In this document: positions 35,146 through 46,231 of the stretch, in pieces
Position numbering within the stretch: position 1 is the first letter of the stretch
Layout: each line of letters begins with the position of its first letter
NCBI RefSeq assembly: GCF_014650675.1
Contig: NZ_BMVK01000015.1
Coordinates: forward strand, 124,001 to 188,000
DNA length: 64,000 nucleotides
Origin: Streptomyces anulatus
GTDB taxonomy: Bacteria > Actinomycetota > Actinomycetes > Streptomycetales > Streptomycetaceae
Reading direction: 5' to 3'
The notes under the pieces: generated by a model
The model's database searches: none
What the model was told of the DNA's origin: nothing
The model's input: only the letters and a program-made list of their open reading frames with translations
Made by a program: the position numbers and the translations under genes

Positions 35146-35613
35146 TCAGATCCCCAGATCCCTGATGATCTTGGCCACGTGGCCGGTCGCCTTCACGTTG
35201 TAGAACGCGTGCTCGATCTTGCCGTCCTCGTCGACGACGACGGTGGAACGGATCACGCCCGTCACCACTTTGCCGTAAAGCTTCTTCTCGCCGAAGGCGC
35301 CGTAGGCCTCCAAAGTTTCCTTCGCCGGGTCGCCCACCAGGGTGACCTTGAGGTTTTCCGTGTCGCGGAACTTCGCGAGCTTCTCCGGCTTGTCGGGGGA
35401 GACGCCGATGACGTCGTACCCGGCGCTCGCCAGGAGGTCGAGGTTGTCCGTGAAGTCGCAGGCCTGCTTGGTGCATCCGGGGGTAAGCGCGGCGGGGTAG
35501 AAGTACACGATGACCTTGCGGCCCTTGTGGTCCGCGAGCGACACCTCGTTGCCGTCGGCGTCGGGAAGGGTGAAGGCGGGAGCGGTGTCGCCGGGCTTCA
35601 GTCGCTCGCTCAT
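35146..35613 (-). CDS. bcp: Thioredoxin-dependent peroxiredoxin (BCP/PrxQ)
   Basis: A 155-residue thiol peroxidase reducing hydrogen and organic peroxides. The peroxidatic C47 and the resolving C52 are in PAALTPGCTKQACDFTDN, the typical PrxQ spacing. Further family features are DVIGVSPDKPEKLAKF and STVVVDEDGKIEHAFYNV. The ATG at 35613 follows GAGGAGAACC. It diverges from the DUF3618 gene. Confidence 0.95.
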   Translation of the reverse strand: MSERLKPGDTAPAFTLPDADGNEVSLADHKGRKVIVYFYPAALTPGCTKQACDFTDNLDLLASAGYDVIGVSPDKPEKLAKFRDTENLKVTLVGDPAKETLEAYGAFGEKKLYGKVVTGVIRSTVVVDEDGKIEHAFYNVKATGHVAKIIRDLGI

Positions 35614-35755
35614 GTGGTTCTCCTCGGGTGGTGCACGGGTCGGACGGGACCGAGGGTAATAGGGGTGCCGCCGGGTGTGCGGGGGTTCGAGCTGACAGAC
35701 TGTCGATGAAGGTTCAGACGAAGGTTTACCGGACGACGACCACGGAGGCGGCGCA

Positions 35756-36073
35756 GTGTCGGATGCCAGGACCCCTGCGCAGATCGAGGCGGACATCATC
35801 AGCAGGCGCGAGCAGCTCGCTGTGGTGCTCGACGAGATCGGGGTGCGGGTACACCCGAAGACGATCATCGGAGACGCCAGGGCGAAGGCGGCCCAGACCG
35901 TGGACCGGACGGCCGGCCGCGCCTTCGTCGCGGTGAACCGCTCGGTGTCGGAGGTGAAGGCGCAGTTCGTCGCGGAGGACGGCTCCCCGCGGCTGGAGCG
36001 GGTGATTCCCGCGGCTCTGCTGGTGGTCGGCGTGGTGGGGCTGCTCACGGTGTCCAAGCGCCGCCGCACGTGA
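35756..36073 (+). CDS. DUF3618 membrane protein
   Basis: A 105-residue protein of the actinobacterial DUF3618 family. The N-terminal helix TPAQIEADIISRREQLAVVLDEIGVRVHPKTI is diagnostic, followed by a soluble helical region and one C-terminal membrane segment (VIPAALLVVGVVGLLTV) ending in basic KRRRT. It starts with GTG at 35756. Function is not known. It is co-directional with the GroES-like gene 80 nt later. Confidence 0.85.
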   Translation: MSDARTPAQIEADIISRREQLAVVLDEIGVRVHPKTIIGDARAKAAQTVDRTAGRAFVAVNRSVSEVKAQFVAEDGSPRLERVIPAALLVVGVVGLLTVSKRRRT

Positions 36074-36141
36074 CCGGTGGTGGTCGCTGCGCGTCCGGAG
36101 GCGTTCCGCACCCGGACGCGTGCGGTCCGGGGCCCGGCAGG

Positions 36142-36147
36142 TAGGTT
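36142..36147 (+). promoter_or_regulatory. Candidate -10 box for leaderless GroES-like gene
   Basis: TAGGTT ends 6 nt before the GTG start, and no ribosome-binding site precedes that GTG. Confidence 0.5.
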
Positions 36148-36153
36148 GCGGGC

Positions 36154-36528
36154 GTGAGCGACAACACCCACGAGGGCCATCGCGGCGCCACCGGCTCCGC
36201 CGACGACGACAAGCTGCCCATCCGGATGCTGCACGACCGGGTGCTGGTGCGGAACGACGCGTCCGAGGGCGAGCGGCGCTCCGGTGGCGGCATCCTGATT
36301 CCGGCGACGGCCGCGGTGGGCCGGCGGCTGGCCTGGGCCGTCGTCGTCGCGGTCGGGCAGAACGTGCGGACGGTGGAGCCCGGAGATCGGGTGCTGTACG
36401 ACCCCGAGGACCGTGCCGAGGTCGAGGTGCGGGGCGTGGCGTACGTCCTGATGCGGGAGCGCGATCTGCACGCGGTGGCCGCCGACCGGTTCGAGGGTTC
36501 GGTGGATTCGACCGGGTTGTATCTGTAG
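36154..36528 (+). CDS. GroES-like (Cpn10) family protein
   Basis: A 124-residue protein with a chaperonin-10 fold: LPIRMLHDRVLVRNDASEGERRSGGGILIPATA carries the core strand and mobile-loop region, then VVVAVGQNVRTVEPGDRVLYDPEDRAEVEVRGVAYVLMRERDLHAV. It differs from housekeeping GroES by an extended N-terminus (about 20 residues) and a tail (SVDSTGLYL), and no groEL gene is beside it. It is probably a paralogue with a specialised role. A long hairpin terminator follows. Confidence 0.85.
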   Translation: MSDNTHEGHRGATGSADDDKLPIRMLHDRVLVRNDASEGERRSGGGILIPATAAVGRRLAWAVVVAVGQNVRTVEPGDRVLYDPEDRAEVEVRGVAYVLMRERDLHAVAADRFEGSVDSTGLYL

Positions 36529-36542
36529 GACCCGTGCTGTTC

Positions 36543-36572
36543 AGGGCCTGGTGACCGGTGTCACCAGGCCCT
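36543..36572 (+). terminator. Classic rho-independent terminator after GroES-like gene
   Basis: AGGGCCTGGTGAC-CGGT-GTCACCAGGCCCT is a perfect 13-bp stem with a 4-nt loop, followed by TTCCCTGTTTTT. The T-run is unusual for this genome. Confidence 0.9.
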
Positions 36573-36612
36573 TTCCCTGTTTTTGGCTATGGACGGAGCC
36601 GCCCCCGCTGTC

Positions 36613-38949
<2,337 letters not shown>

Positions 38950-39091
38950 GTCCGTGGGGCTCCTCGGGCGTGGTCAGTTCTCCCATAGTGCCCGTTTAGT
39001 CCGGAAACCTTCGGTTCTCCCCGGGTCGTTCCCTCCACCGGTCGTCATCGCCGTCCCGAAAACACGGTCGCGGGGGCCGGGGCGCCTGCAC

Positions 39092-39097
39092 TAGGCT
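39092..39097 (+). promoter_or_regulatory. Candidate -10 box for the ABC-2 exporter operon
   Basis: TAGGCT matches the Streptomyces -10 consensus and would start transcription about 43 nt before the GTG at 39147, leaving room for the GGGGGAGAGGGG ribosome site. Confidence 0.5.
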
Positions 39098-39146
39098 CGT
39101 GCGCTTTGGTGTCGGGAGCCGGTGGTGGCGGGGGAGAGGGGACGAC

Positions 39147-39947
39147 GTGCGGCTCTATGCGGTGGTGGCGGGGGGTGCGTTCCGGCGCTACGCCACCTAC
39201 CGGACGGCTACGGCCGCGGGGGTCTTCACCAACACGGTCTTCGGCTTCATCGTGGCGTACACCTACGTCGCCCTGTGGGACGCGCGTCCGCAGCTCGGCG
39301 GGTACGACACGTCGCAGGCGCTGACCTACGTCTGGCTCGGGCAGGCCCTGCTGATGGCCTGCGCCATGATGGGCGGCGGCTTCGAGGACGAGTTGGCGGA
39401 GCGTATCCGTACGGGGGACATCGCCATCGACCTGTACCGTCCGGTCGACCTCCAGCTGTGGTGGCTGGCGGGGGATCTGGGCCGGGCGGCGTTCCATCTG
39501 CTGGGGCGTGGTGTCGTACCGATGTTCCTGGGGGCGCTCGCCTTCGATCTGGCGCTCCCGGGATCGCTGTGGACCTGGCCGGCGTTCTTCGTCTCGGTGT
39601 TCCTGGGTGTGGTGGTCAGTTTCGCGATGCGCTATCTGGTCGCGATGTCGGCGTTCTGGCTGATGGACGGGGCGGGCGCGATGCGGATCGTGTCGCTGGC
39701 CGGGCTGTTCTTCTCCGGGATGCTGCTGCCGCTGAACCTGTTCCCCGGGCTGCTGGGGGAGGTGGCGCGGGCGCTGCCGTGGTCCTCGCTGCTCCAGGTC
39801 CCGGCCGATGTGTTCCTCGGCAAGCACACGGGGTGGGGGCTGGTGGAGGCGTACGCGTTCCAGGGCGGCTGGGCGGTGGTGCTGCTGCTGGCGGGCCGGC
39901 TGCTGCAGACCGCGGCGACCAGGAGGGTGGTGGTGCAGGGTGGCTGA
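39147..39947 (+). CDS. ABC-2 type transporter permease (DUF990 family), subunit 1
   Basis: A 266-residue membrane protein with six predicted helices. N-terminal VRLYAVVAGGAFRRYATYRTATAAGVFTNTVFGFIVAYTY and the loop GDIAIDLYRPVDLQLWWLAGDLGR are typical of the actinobacterial ABC-2 permease pairs. The GTG at 39147 follows GGGGGAGAGGGG; the longer frame starts inside the promoter. The stop overlaps the next permease by 8 nt. The three-gene exporter is permease, permease, ATPase; cargo is unknown. Confidence 0.87.
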   Translation: MRLYAVVAGGAFRRYATYRTATAAGVFTNTVFGFIVAYTYVALWDARPQLGGYDTSQALTYVWLGQALLMACAMMGGGFEDELAERIRTGDIAIDLYRPVDLQLWWLAGDLGRAAFHLLGRGVVPMFLGALAFDLALPGSLWTWPAFFVSVFLGVVVSFAMRYLVAMSAFWLMDGAGAMRIVSLAGLFFSGMLLPLNLFPGLLGEVARALPWSSLLQVPADVFLGKHTGWGLVEAYAFQGGWAVVLLLAGRLLQTAATRRVVVQGG

Positions 39948-40827
39948 GAGCGCGGTGGCGGCGGACGAGAAGGTCCCGGTGACGGAGGTGTCGGAAGCCT
40001 TCCCGTTCCCGGAGCGGTCCCGGCTGCTGGAGGGCGTCCGGGCGTACGGGCTGATCATGGCCATGTGGGTGCGCTCGACGATGGCGTACCGGGCCTCGTT
40101 CGCCATGACGTTGTTCGGCGACTTCGCGGTGACGGCCTTCGACTTCGCGACGATCCTGCTGATGTTCACGCACGTCGACGCGCTGGGCGGCTACACCCTG
40201 CCCGAGATCGCCCTGCTGTACGGGCTGTCGGCCACCGCGTTCGGGCTGTGCGACCTGCTGCTGGGCTCGATGGACCGGGTGGGCCGCCGGGTCCGGGACG
40301 GGACACTCGACACCCTGCTGGTGCGACCGGTCCCGGTGCTGGCGCAGGTGGCGGCGGACCGGTTCGCGCTGCGCCGGCTGGGGCGGATCACGCAGGGGCT
40401 GCTGGTGCTCGGCTACGCGCTGGTCTCGCTGGACATCGCGTGGACGCCGCTGAAGGTGCTGATGCTGCCGATGATGGTGGTGAGCGGTGCGGCGATCTTC
40501 GGGGCGATCTTCGTCGCGGGGGCGGCGTTCCAGTTCGTCGCGCAGGACGCCTCGGAGGTGCAGAACTCCTTCACGTACGGCGGGACGACGCTGCTCCAGT
40601 ACCCGCCCACGATCTTCGCGAAGGACCTCGTGCGCGGGGTGACGTTCGTGGTGCCGCTGGCCTTCGTCAGCTGGCTGCCCGCGCTGTACGTGCTGGACCG
40701 GGAGTACCCGGTCGATCTGCCGCAGTGGGTGGCGTTCCTGCCGCCGCTGGTGGCGGTGGCCTGCTGGGCGCTGGCGGGGCTCGCGTGGCGGACGGGACTG
40801 CGGGCGTACCGGAGCACGGGCAGTTGA
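39940..40827 (+). CDS. ABC-2 type transporter permease, subunit 2
   Basis: A 295-residue permease with six predicted helices after an approximately 45-residue soluble N-terminus. Features: GLIMAMWVRSTMAYRASFAMTLFGDF, LLLGSMDRVGRRVRDGTLDTLLVRPVPVLAQVAADRFALRRLGR and YPPTIFAKDLVRGVTFVVPLAFVSWLPALYVL. It should pair with the preceding permease as a heterodimer. The GTG at 39940 overlaps the upstream stop by 8 nt and follows GGAGGG at 39921-39926, slightly far, so coupling probably helps. Confidence 0.87.
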   Translation: MAESAVAADEKVPVTEVSEAFPFPERSRLLEGVRAYGLIMAMWVRSTMAYRASFAMTLFGDFAVTAFDFATILLMFTHVDALGGYTLPEIALLYGLSATAFGLCDLLLGSMDRVGRRVRDGTLDTLLVRPVPVLAQVAADRFALRRLGRITQGLLVLGYALVSLDIAWTPLKVLMLPMMVVSGAAIFGAIFVAGAAFQFVAQDASEVQNSFTYGGTTLLQYPPTIFAKDLVRGVTFVVPLAFVSWLPALYVLDREYPVDLPQWVAFLPPLVAVACWALAGLAWRTGLRAYRSTGS

Positions 40828-40857
40828 CCGGGAATGATCACGGAGGAGGGTACGGGC

Positions 40858-41916
40858 ATGGGTGACGGCACGGGCACAGGCACGGGCACAGGTGTGGGCA
40901 CAGCCACGGACATGAGCCCGGCCACGGGCGCCGGCGGCGACGGCTTCATCACCCTCGACGGCGTCGAGAAGGTCTTCCAGGTCCGCCGCCGCACCGGACT
41001 GCTGCGCCGCGAGCGCCGCGAGGTGCGGGCGGTGGACGGCATCAGCTTCCGGGTGGCCCGCGGCGAGATGGTCGGCTACATCGGCCCGAACGGGGCCGGG
41101 AAGTCGACCACGATCAAGATGCTGACGGGCATCCTCACCCCGAGCGGCGGCCGGCTGCGGGTCGCGGGCATCGACCCCTCCCGCGAACGTACGCGCCTGG
41201 CGCACCGCATCGGTGTCGTCTTCGGCCAGCGGACCACCCTCTGGTGGGACCTGCCGCTGCGCGACTCGTACCGGCTGATGCACCGCATGTACCGCATCCC
41301 CGACCGGCGTTACCGGGAGAACCTGGACCGCTGCGTCGAACTTCTCGATCTCGCAGAGCTGTTGGAGGTACCCGTACGTCAACTGTCCCTGGGACAGCGG
41401 ATGCGCGGCGACATCGCGGCGGCCTTGCTGCACGATCCGGAGGTGCTCTATCTCGACGAGCCGACGATCGGCCTCGATGTGATCTCCAAGGCCAAGGTGC
41501 GTCAGTTCCTGAAGGAGTTGAACACCGAGCGCGGGACGACGGTCCTGCTGACGACGCACGACCTCACCGACATCGAGCAGTTGTGCAACCGGGTGATGGT
41601 GATCGACCACGGCCGTCTGATGTACGACGGTTCCCTGGAGGGCCTCCACGAGGTGGGGGAGAGCGAACGCATGCTCGTGGTGGACCTGGAGAGCGAACTC
41701 CCCCCGATCGTCCTGGAGTCGGAGGGGGCGGGCGGCGGTCCGGCGCTGCGGGCGGTCAAGGTGGAGGGCCCGCGCCAGTGGCTGGCGTTCCCCGCCGCCG
41801 CGTCGGCGGCCCCGCTGGTGGCACGGATCGCCGCGGACTACCCGCTGGTCGACCTGTCGGTACGGGAGCCGGACATCGAGGCCGTGATCGCGAGGATGTA
41901 CGAGTCCGCGCCCTGA
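40858..41916 (+). CDS. ABC transporter ATP-binding protein of the ABC-2 exporter
   Basis: A 352-residue ATPase. Walker A is YIGPNGAGKSTTIKML; the signature appears as LSLGQRMRGDIAAALLHDP, with Gly-Gly replaced by LG as common in this subfamily; Walker B is VLYLDEPTIGLD and the H-loop TTHDLTDIE. The C-terminal 80 residues form an extra regulatory domain. The ATG at 40858 follows CGGAGGAGGG, so it is preferred over the ATG at 40834. The first 20 residues are a Gly/Thr run from a tandem ACGGGCACAGGC-type DNA repeat. Confidence 0.9.
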   Translation: MGDGTGTGTGTGVGTATDMSPATGAGGDGFITLDGVEKVFQVRRRTGLLRRERREVRAVDGISFRVARGEMVGYIGPNGAGKSTTIKMLTGILTPSGGRLRVAGIDPSRERTRLAHRIGVVFGQRTTLWWDLPLRDSYRLMHRMYRIPDRRYRENLDRCVELLDLAELLEVPVRQLSLGQRMRGDIAAALLHDPEVLYLDEPTIGLDVISKAKVRQFLKELNTERGTTVLLTTHDLTDIEQLCNRVMVIDHGRLMYDGSLEGLHEVGESERMLVVDLESELPPIVLESEGAGGGPALRAVKVEGPRQWLAFPAAASAAPLVARIAADYPLVDLSVREPDIEAVIARMYESAP

Positions 41917-41987
41917 CGGGCGCTCTGCCGGAGCGACGCGCGCAGGTCATGGGCCTGGATGTCTGTGCCGGGAACGGATGTGTTCAA

Positions 41988-41993
41988 TAGGCT
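41988..41993 (+). promoter_or_regulatory. Candidate -10 box for leaderless DUF1707 gene
   Basis: TAGGCT ends 7 nt before the ATG at 42001 with no ribosome-binding site between. Confidence 0.5.
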
Positions 41994-42000
41994 GCGCGGT

Positions 42001-42735
42001 ATGACAAGTGAGAGTCCGGACATGCGCGCCTCCGATGCCGAGCGTGAGCGGATCGCGGAACTGCTGCGCGAGGCCGTGGCCGAGGGCCGGCTGGACATGG
42101 ACGAGTTCGACCAGCGCCTCGAAACGGCCTACAAGGCCCGCACGCACGGGGAGTTGGAGCCGCTGGTCCAGGACCTTCCGGCACCGGGCTCGGTGGTCGC
42201 TCCGGTCGGCTCGTCCGCCCCCGCCCCGCTGCGGGGCTCCGCCGCGAACTGGCCCGCGAGGATCGGCGGCAACGCCACCTCGAAGGGGGCGTTCGCCCTG
42301 TGGGGCGGGTTCAACCGCAAGGGCCGCTGGACGGTCGGCCGGATGTTCACCGCGTTCGCGATGTGGGGCGGCGGCGAGATCGATCTGCGCGAGGCGCATT
42401 TCGAGGACCGCGAGACCGTCATCCGCTGCATCACCATCATGGGCGGCATCCATGTGACCGCGCCGCCGGAGCTGAACGTCGACGTCAGGGGCGTCGGCAT
42501 CATGGGCGGCTTCGGGGAGGGCTCCAACGAGGAGGGCGAGCCCGCCCCGGACGCCCCGTACGTGCGGATCACCGGCTTCGCCCTGATGGGCGGCGTCGGG
42601 GTGGACCGCAAGCGGACGAAGGCGGAGCGCCGCCGGCTGAAGGAGGCGAAGGAGGCGGAACGGGAGGCGCGCCACCGGCGCGGGCTGGAGGGCCCGGACG
42701 GCGGCGCGGCGGGCGGCGGCCGCAAGGAACTCTGA
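42001..42735 (+). CDS. DUF1707 domain protein
   Basis: A 244-residue protein. Residues 8-60 form a DUF1707 (SHOCT-like) helix hairpin: MRASDAERERIAELLREAVAEGRLDMDEFDQRLETAYKARTHGELEPL. A linker and a cell-wall-active-antibiotics-response-like beta domain follow (ATSKGAFALWGGFNRKGRW; FAMWGGGEIDLREAHFEDRETVIRCITIMGGIHVTAPP), as in LiaF-type C-terminal domains. The C-terminus is a charged helix. A role in envelope-stress sensing is plausible by similarity but unproven. A GTG 42 nt upstream is an alternative start, but the promoter spacing supports ATG 42001. Confidence 0.85.
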   Translation: MTSESPDMRASDAERERIAELLREAVAEGRLDMDEFDQRLETAYKARTHGELEPLVQDLPAPGSVVAPVGSSAPAPLRGSAANWPARIGGNATSKGAFALWGGFNRKGRWTVGRMFTAFAMWGGGEIDLREAHFEDRETVIRCITIMGGIHVTAPPELNVDVRGVGIMGGFGEGSNEEGEPAPDAPYVRITGFALMGGVGVDRKRTKAERRRLKEAKEAEREARHRRGLEGPDGGAAGGGRKEL

Positions 42736-42766
42736 GGGGCCGGGCCCCACGCGACCCCTCAGCGCC

Positions 42767-44014
42767 TCACAGAGCGTCGGACCGGGGTGTGCCGGCCCGG
42801 TCCAGGATCTTCAGGTCCAGCCGGTCGCCGAGCGCCCGGTACCCGTCGTCGTTGAGGTGCAGATGGTCGCCGGAGTCGTACGAGAAGAGGATCCGGTTCG
42901 GCGCGACGGGGTCGCGTACCGCCGCGTCGAAGTCCACGTACGCGTCGAACACCGTGCCCGCCCGGATCTGCTCGTTGACCGCCTGGCGCACGGCGTTGCG
43001 CTGGGGCGTCCAGGTGGCGAAGCCCTCGAACGGGGTCAGCGTCGCGCCGACGACCCTGAGCCCGCGGGCGTGCGCCCGGTCGGTGAGGGCGCGCAGGCTG
43101 TCCACGATGCGCTGCGCGTCGGCCTCCTGGGGGTACTGCTGTACGTCGTTGATGCCGAGCGCCACGACGACCGTCCGGGCCCCGGCGACCGACAGGACGT
43201 CGCGGTCGAGCCGGTCGGTGCCCGACTGGCCCCCGGTGCCCCGGCCGACGCCCACGACCCGGTTGCCCGCGATGCCCGCGTTGGCGATTCCGTACCGGCC
43301 GCCCAGCCGGTCGGCGAGGACGTCGGTCCAGCGGGCGTTGGCGTCGGTGGTGGAGCCGCTGCCCGCCGTCAGGGAGTCCCCGAAGGCGACGATCGCGCCG
43401 CGCGCGCTCTCACTGCGGACGTCCACGGCGGTCAGATAGCGCCAGTGGGCGCTGCTCCAGGTGCCGCGATCGTCGATCAGGTACGAGGTCTGGTGCGTGT
43501 AGGGGTGGTAGGTGACCGGACCGCCCGCCTGCGGGGTGCGGAAGCTGACCTGGAGGTCGGAGTCGGGGGCCACGGGCACCACGACCGGGTCGCTGACGAC
43601 CTGTTTGCCCGGCGCGACGGTGACGGAGTCGGCGCCCTTGAAGGTCACCGGCCGGGTGTTGACGGTGGCCTGGTCGATGACCAGGGGGCCCGTGCCGAAG
43701 AGGTTCGACAGGGTGATGCGGGCGACCTCCCCGCCGACGCTGGTGTGCACGACGTTACGGATGGTGCGCCCGGGGAGCCCGTCCTCGGTGCCCGGTTCGG
43801 CGCCGACGGGTGCGGCGGTCCAGGTCGCGACCCACCTGCCGCCCGAGGTCGCGGGGTCGACCGGGTTACGGGCCGCCGCCTGGGTCTCGGCGGGCGGGAG
43901 CGGGGTCGACCGGGGGCCGGAGAGCAGCGTCGTACCGAAGGCGACGGCGGCGGCGAGCGCGGCGGTGCCCGCCACTAGGGCGATGAGCAGGGCATACCCC
44001 TGGCGCCTGGGCAT
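42767..44014 (-). CDS. Secreted SGNH/GDSL-family hydrolase
   Basis: A 415-residue exported esterase/lipase. The N-terminal membrane or signal segment is YALLIALVAGTAALAAAVAFGTTLL. A beta-rich domain (WVATWTAAPVGAEPGTEDGLPGRTIR) precedes the hydrolase core: block I IVAFGDSLTAGSGST with the catalytic Ser, block II Gly (GIAGNRVVG), block III VVALGINDVQQ, and block V SGDHLHLNDDGYRALG with the Asp and His. It resembles the Streptomyces arabinofuranosidase/lipase-like SGNH enzymes; the substrate is unknown. The ATG follows AGGAGAATC. Confidence 0.92.
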   Translation of the reverse strand: MPRRQGYALLIALVAGTAALAAAVAFGTTLLSGPRSTPLPPAETQAAARNPVDPATSGGRWVATWTAAPVGAEPGTEDGLPGRTIRNVVHTSVGGEVARITLSNLFGTGPLVIDQATVNTRPVTFKGADSVTVAPGKQVVSDPVVVPVAPDSDLQVSFRTPQAGGPVTYHPYTHQTSYLIDDRGTWSSAHWRYLTAVDVRSESARGAIVAFGDSLTAGSGSTTDANARWTDVLADRLGGRYGIANAGIAGNRVVGVGRGTGGQSGTDRLDRDVLSVAGARTVVVALGINDVQQYPQEADAQRIVDSLRALTDRAHARGLRVVGATLTPFEGFATWTPQRNAVRQAVNEQIRAGTVFDAYVDFDAAVRDPVAPNRILFSYDSGDHLHLNDDGYRALGDRLDLKILDRAGTPRSDAL

Positions 44015-44111
44015 GTGCGGTGATTCTCCTTGTGATGATCGTGCTGGTCCCATGATGCGACAGGCCGTCGGGAACTCGACGTGCGGCCCGGGAGTAGGGG
44101 AGGTAGGGACA

Positions 44112-45584
44112 ATGCGTACGTCACGGGGGCGAGGCGCACGCGGACGGGTGGAGCGGATGGAACGGACCGGATCCGGCGAGCAGGGGCAGGACGAGGGCGC
44201 GGTGCAGAAGTCGGAGCAGTCGCAGGACCCGTCGGAGCGTACGGCGGAGCAGTCGCAGGTGTCGTCGGAGCGTACGGCGGAGCGGGTGCGGGGGCCGAGG
44301 GCGGGTGCGGGCCCGCTGGCCTCGTTCGCGTACACCGCCGCCGACGAGGAGAAACAGCGCGGCGTACGGCGCATGAAACTCACGGCCACCGGCCTCCTTC
44401 TGCTCGTCGCGCTCGTCTACGTCCTGGCCACCTGGGCGAAGAACTCAGGCGTGGGGGGCTGGCCGGGCTACGTCGCGGCGGCTGCCGAGGCGGGGATGGT
44501 GGGCGCGTTGGCGGACTGGTTCGCCGTCACGGCGCTCTTCCGGCGCCCGCTCGGCCTGCCCATTCCGCACACAGCCATCATCCCCACCAAGAAGGATCAG
44601 CTGGGACAGTCCCTCGGTTCCTTCGTTGGCGAGAACTTTCTCTCCGGAGACGTCATTCGTGACCGAATTCACGCTCTGGGGGTCGGTCGGAGGGTCGGTG
44701 TGTGGCTCGCGGAGCCGGCCCACGCCGACCGGGTCACCGCCGAGCTGGCGACCGCCCTGCGCGGTGCGCTGACGGTCCTTCGGGATTCCGACGTGCAGGC
44801 GGTGGTCGGCGAGGCCATCACCCGGCGCGCGAACGCGGTGGAAGTCGGCCCGGGCCTCGGCAAGATGCTGGAGAAGATCGTCACGGACGGCGGCCACCGC
44901 AAGGTCGTCGACCTCGTCTGCGTACGGGCGCACGACTGGCTGGTGGAGCACGGCGACTCGGTGATGAACGCGGTGCAGGGCGGCGCCCCCGGCTGGACCC
45001 CGCGGTTCGTCGACAAGCGGGTGGGGGAGCGGGTCTACAAGGAACTGCTGCGGTTCGTCACGGAGATGAGGGACATGCCGGAGCACCCGGCGCGCGGCTC
45101 CATCGACACGTTCCTGACCGACTTCGCGTCCGATCTGCAGAGCGACGCCGACACCCGGGCCCGGGTGGAGCGGCTGAAGTCGGAGATCCTGGGCCGCGGC
45201 GAGGTCCAGGACGTCATCGCCTCGGCCTGGTCCTCCGTACGGACGATGATCCTCTCGGCGGCGGAGGACGAGCGCAGCGAACTGCGCATGCGGGCGCGCG
45301 CCTCGCTGATGTCGCTGGGTGCGCGGCTGGCGAGCGACGAACGGCTCCAGGGCAAGCTGGACGGCTGGCTGGAGGACGCCGCGGTGTACGTCGTGACGAC
45401 GTACCGCGCGGAGATCACCTCGCTGATCAGCGAGACGGTCGCGGGCTGGGACGCGGACCAGACCTCGAAGAAGATCGAGGCGCACATCGGCCGCGACCTC
45501 CAGTTCATCCGGATCAACGGCACGGTGGTCGGCGCGCTGGCGGGCCTGGCGATCTACACGGTGTCGCACGCGCTGAGCGGCTGA
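44112..45584 (+). CDS. DUF445 family membrane protein
   Basis: About 490 residues. A hydrophilic N-terminus contains two copies of the motif EQSQxxSERTAE. Two membrane helices (LTATGLLLLVALVYVLATWA; GYVAAAAEAGMVGALADWFAVTALF) carry the DUF445 hallmark ADWFAVTALFRRPLGLPIPHTAIIP. A long helical domain follows, ending in GRDLQFIRINGTVVGALAGLAIY, also diagnostic (YheB/YjiN family). Function is not established. ATG 44112 (after GGTAGGGA) and ATG 44157 (after GGAG) are both possible. Confidence 0.87.
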   Translation: MRTSRGRGARGRVERMERTGSGEQGQDEGAVQKSEQSQDPSERTAEQSQVSSERTAERVRGPRAGAGPLASFAYTAADEEKQRGVRRMKLTATGLLLLVALVYVLATWAKNSGVGGWPGYVAAAAEAGMVGALADWFAVTALFRRPLGLPIPHTAIIPTKKDQLGQSLGSFVGENFLSGDVIRDRIHALGVGRRVGVWLAEPAHADRVTAELATALRGALTVLRDSDVQAVVGEAITRRANAVEVGPGLGKMLEKIVTDGGHRKVVDLVCVRAHDWLVEHGDSVMNAVQGGAPGWTPRFVDKRVGERVYKELLRFVTEMRDMPEHPARGSIDTFLTDFASDLQSDADTRARVERLKSEILGRGEVQDVIASAWSSVRTMILSAAEDERSELRMRARASLMSLGARLASDERLQGKLDGWLEDAAVYVVTTYRAEITSLISETVAGWDADQTSKKIEAHIGRDLQFIRINGTVVGALAGLAIYTVSHALSG

Positions 45585-45618
45585 GCGGCCCCGCCGGAGC
45601 CCGGACGGGCTCCGCTCC

Positions 45619-45654
45619 GGGTGCGTACCCGTCCTGTCGTACGGGTACGCACCC
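45619..45654 (+). terminator. Hairpin terminator after DUF445 gene
   Basis: GGGTGCGTACCCGT/ACGGGTACGCACCC is a perfect 14-bp stem with an 8-nt loop, 34 nt after the stop. Nothing else is recognised before the next gene. Confidence 0.85.
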
Positions 45655-45764
45655 GCCTGCGCGGGGAGTTGCCAGGAGGTACGGGCGGGGTGCGGCGGGT
45701 GTTCAGCGCCGCGGCGGATCACTTCGGCCCAGGCGTCGGCGGCGAGGTCGGGCCGGCGGGCGGC

Positions 45765-46085
45765 TCAGGTGTTCGCGGCGCGACGCGTGACGGCCCAGGA
45801 CGCGGCGGCGACGCCGCCCGCGACGGCGAAGACGGCGGGCCACGCACCGACCTTCTTGGCGAGCGGGTGCGATCCGGCGAAGGCGGCGACGTAGGCGACG
45901 GTCAGCCCGGCGGCGGCACGGGGCCCGGCCTGGCGGTTCCACCCGTACGCGGCGAGGGACCCGGCGGCGGCGAGCGCGACGCCGCCGAGCGGCCGCTTCT
46001 CGGTCCACCGGGCGACGCCGTAGCCCCCGATGAGCCCGCTCGCCGCCACTGCCGTTGCCGGAATCTTCGCCATCGCCGCCACCAT
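45765..46085 (-). CDS. Small hydrophobic membrane protein
   Basis: A 106-residue protein with about three to four short hydrophobic segments (ATAVAASGLIGGYGVA; GGVALAAAGSLAAYGW; AAAGLTVAYVAAFAG; PAVFAVAGGVAAASWAV). The start at 46085 follows AGGAAGCG; an internal ATG at 46073 is the alternative. No family is recognised. It is encoded divergently from the alpha/beta hydrolase. Confidence 0.7.
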   Translation of the reverse strand: MVAAMAKIPATAVAASGLIGGYGVARWTEKRPLGGVALAAAGSLAAYGWNRQAGPRAAAGLTVAYVAAFAGSHPLAKKVGAWPAVFAVAGGVAAASWAVTRRAANT

Positions 46086-46231
46086 CGCTTCCTGTGAGCC
46101 GTCGGCATACCTGTGGTCGGCATACCTGTGGTTGGCTCCTCCGCCCGAGGCTAGCGTTCGGGGCGACGGTGCCGCCGGGCGGGCCGGTCCGGGGAGTACG
46201 GGGAAGCCACGGGGAGAGGCAGGAGTGTCGG

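Noticed and set aside
43512..44111. Long N-terminal extension of the DUF445 gene
   Set aside because: The frame runs antisense through the SGNH hydrolase; a ribosome site and normal family length support a start at 44112 or 44157.
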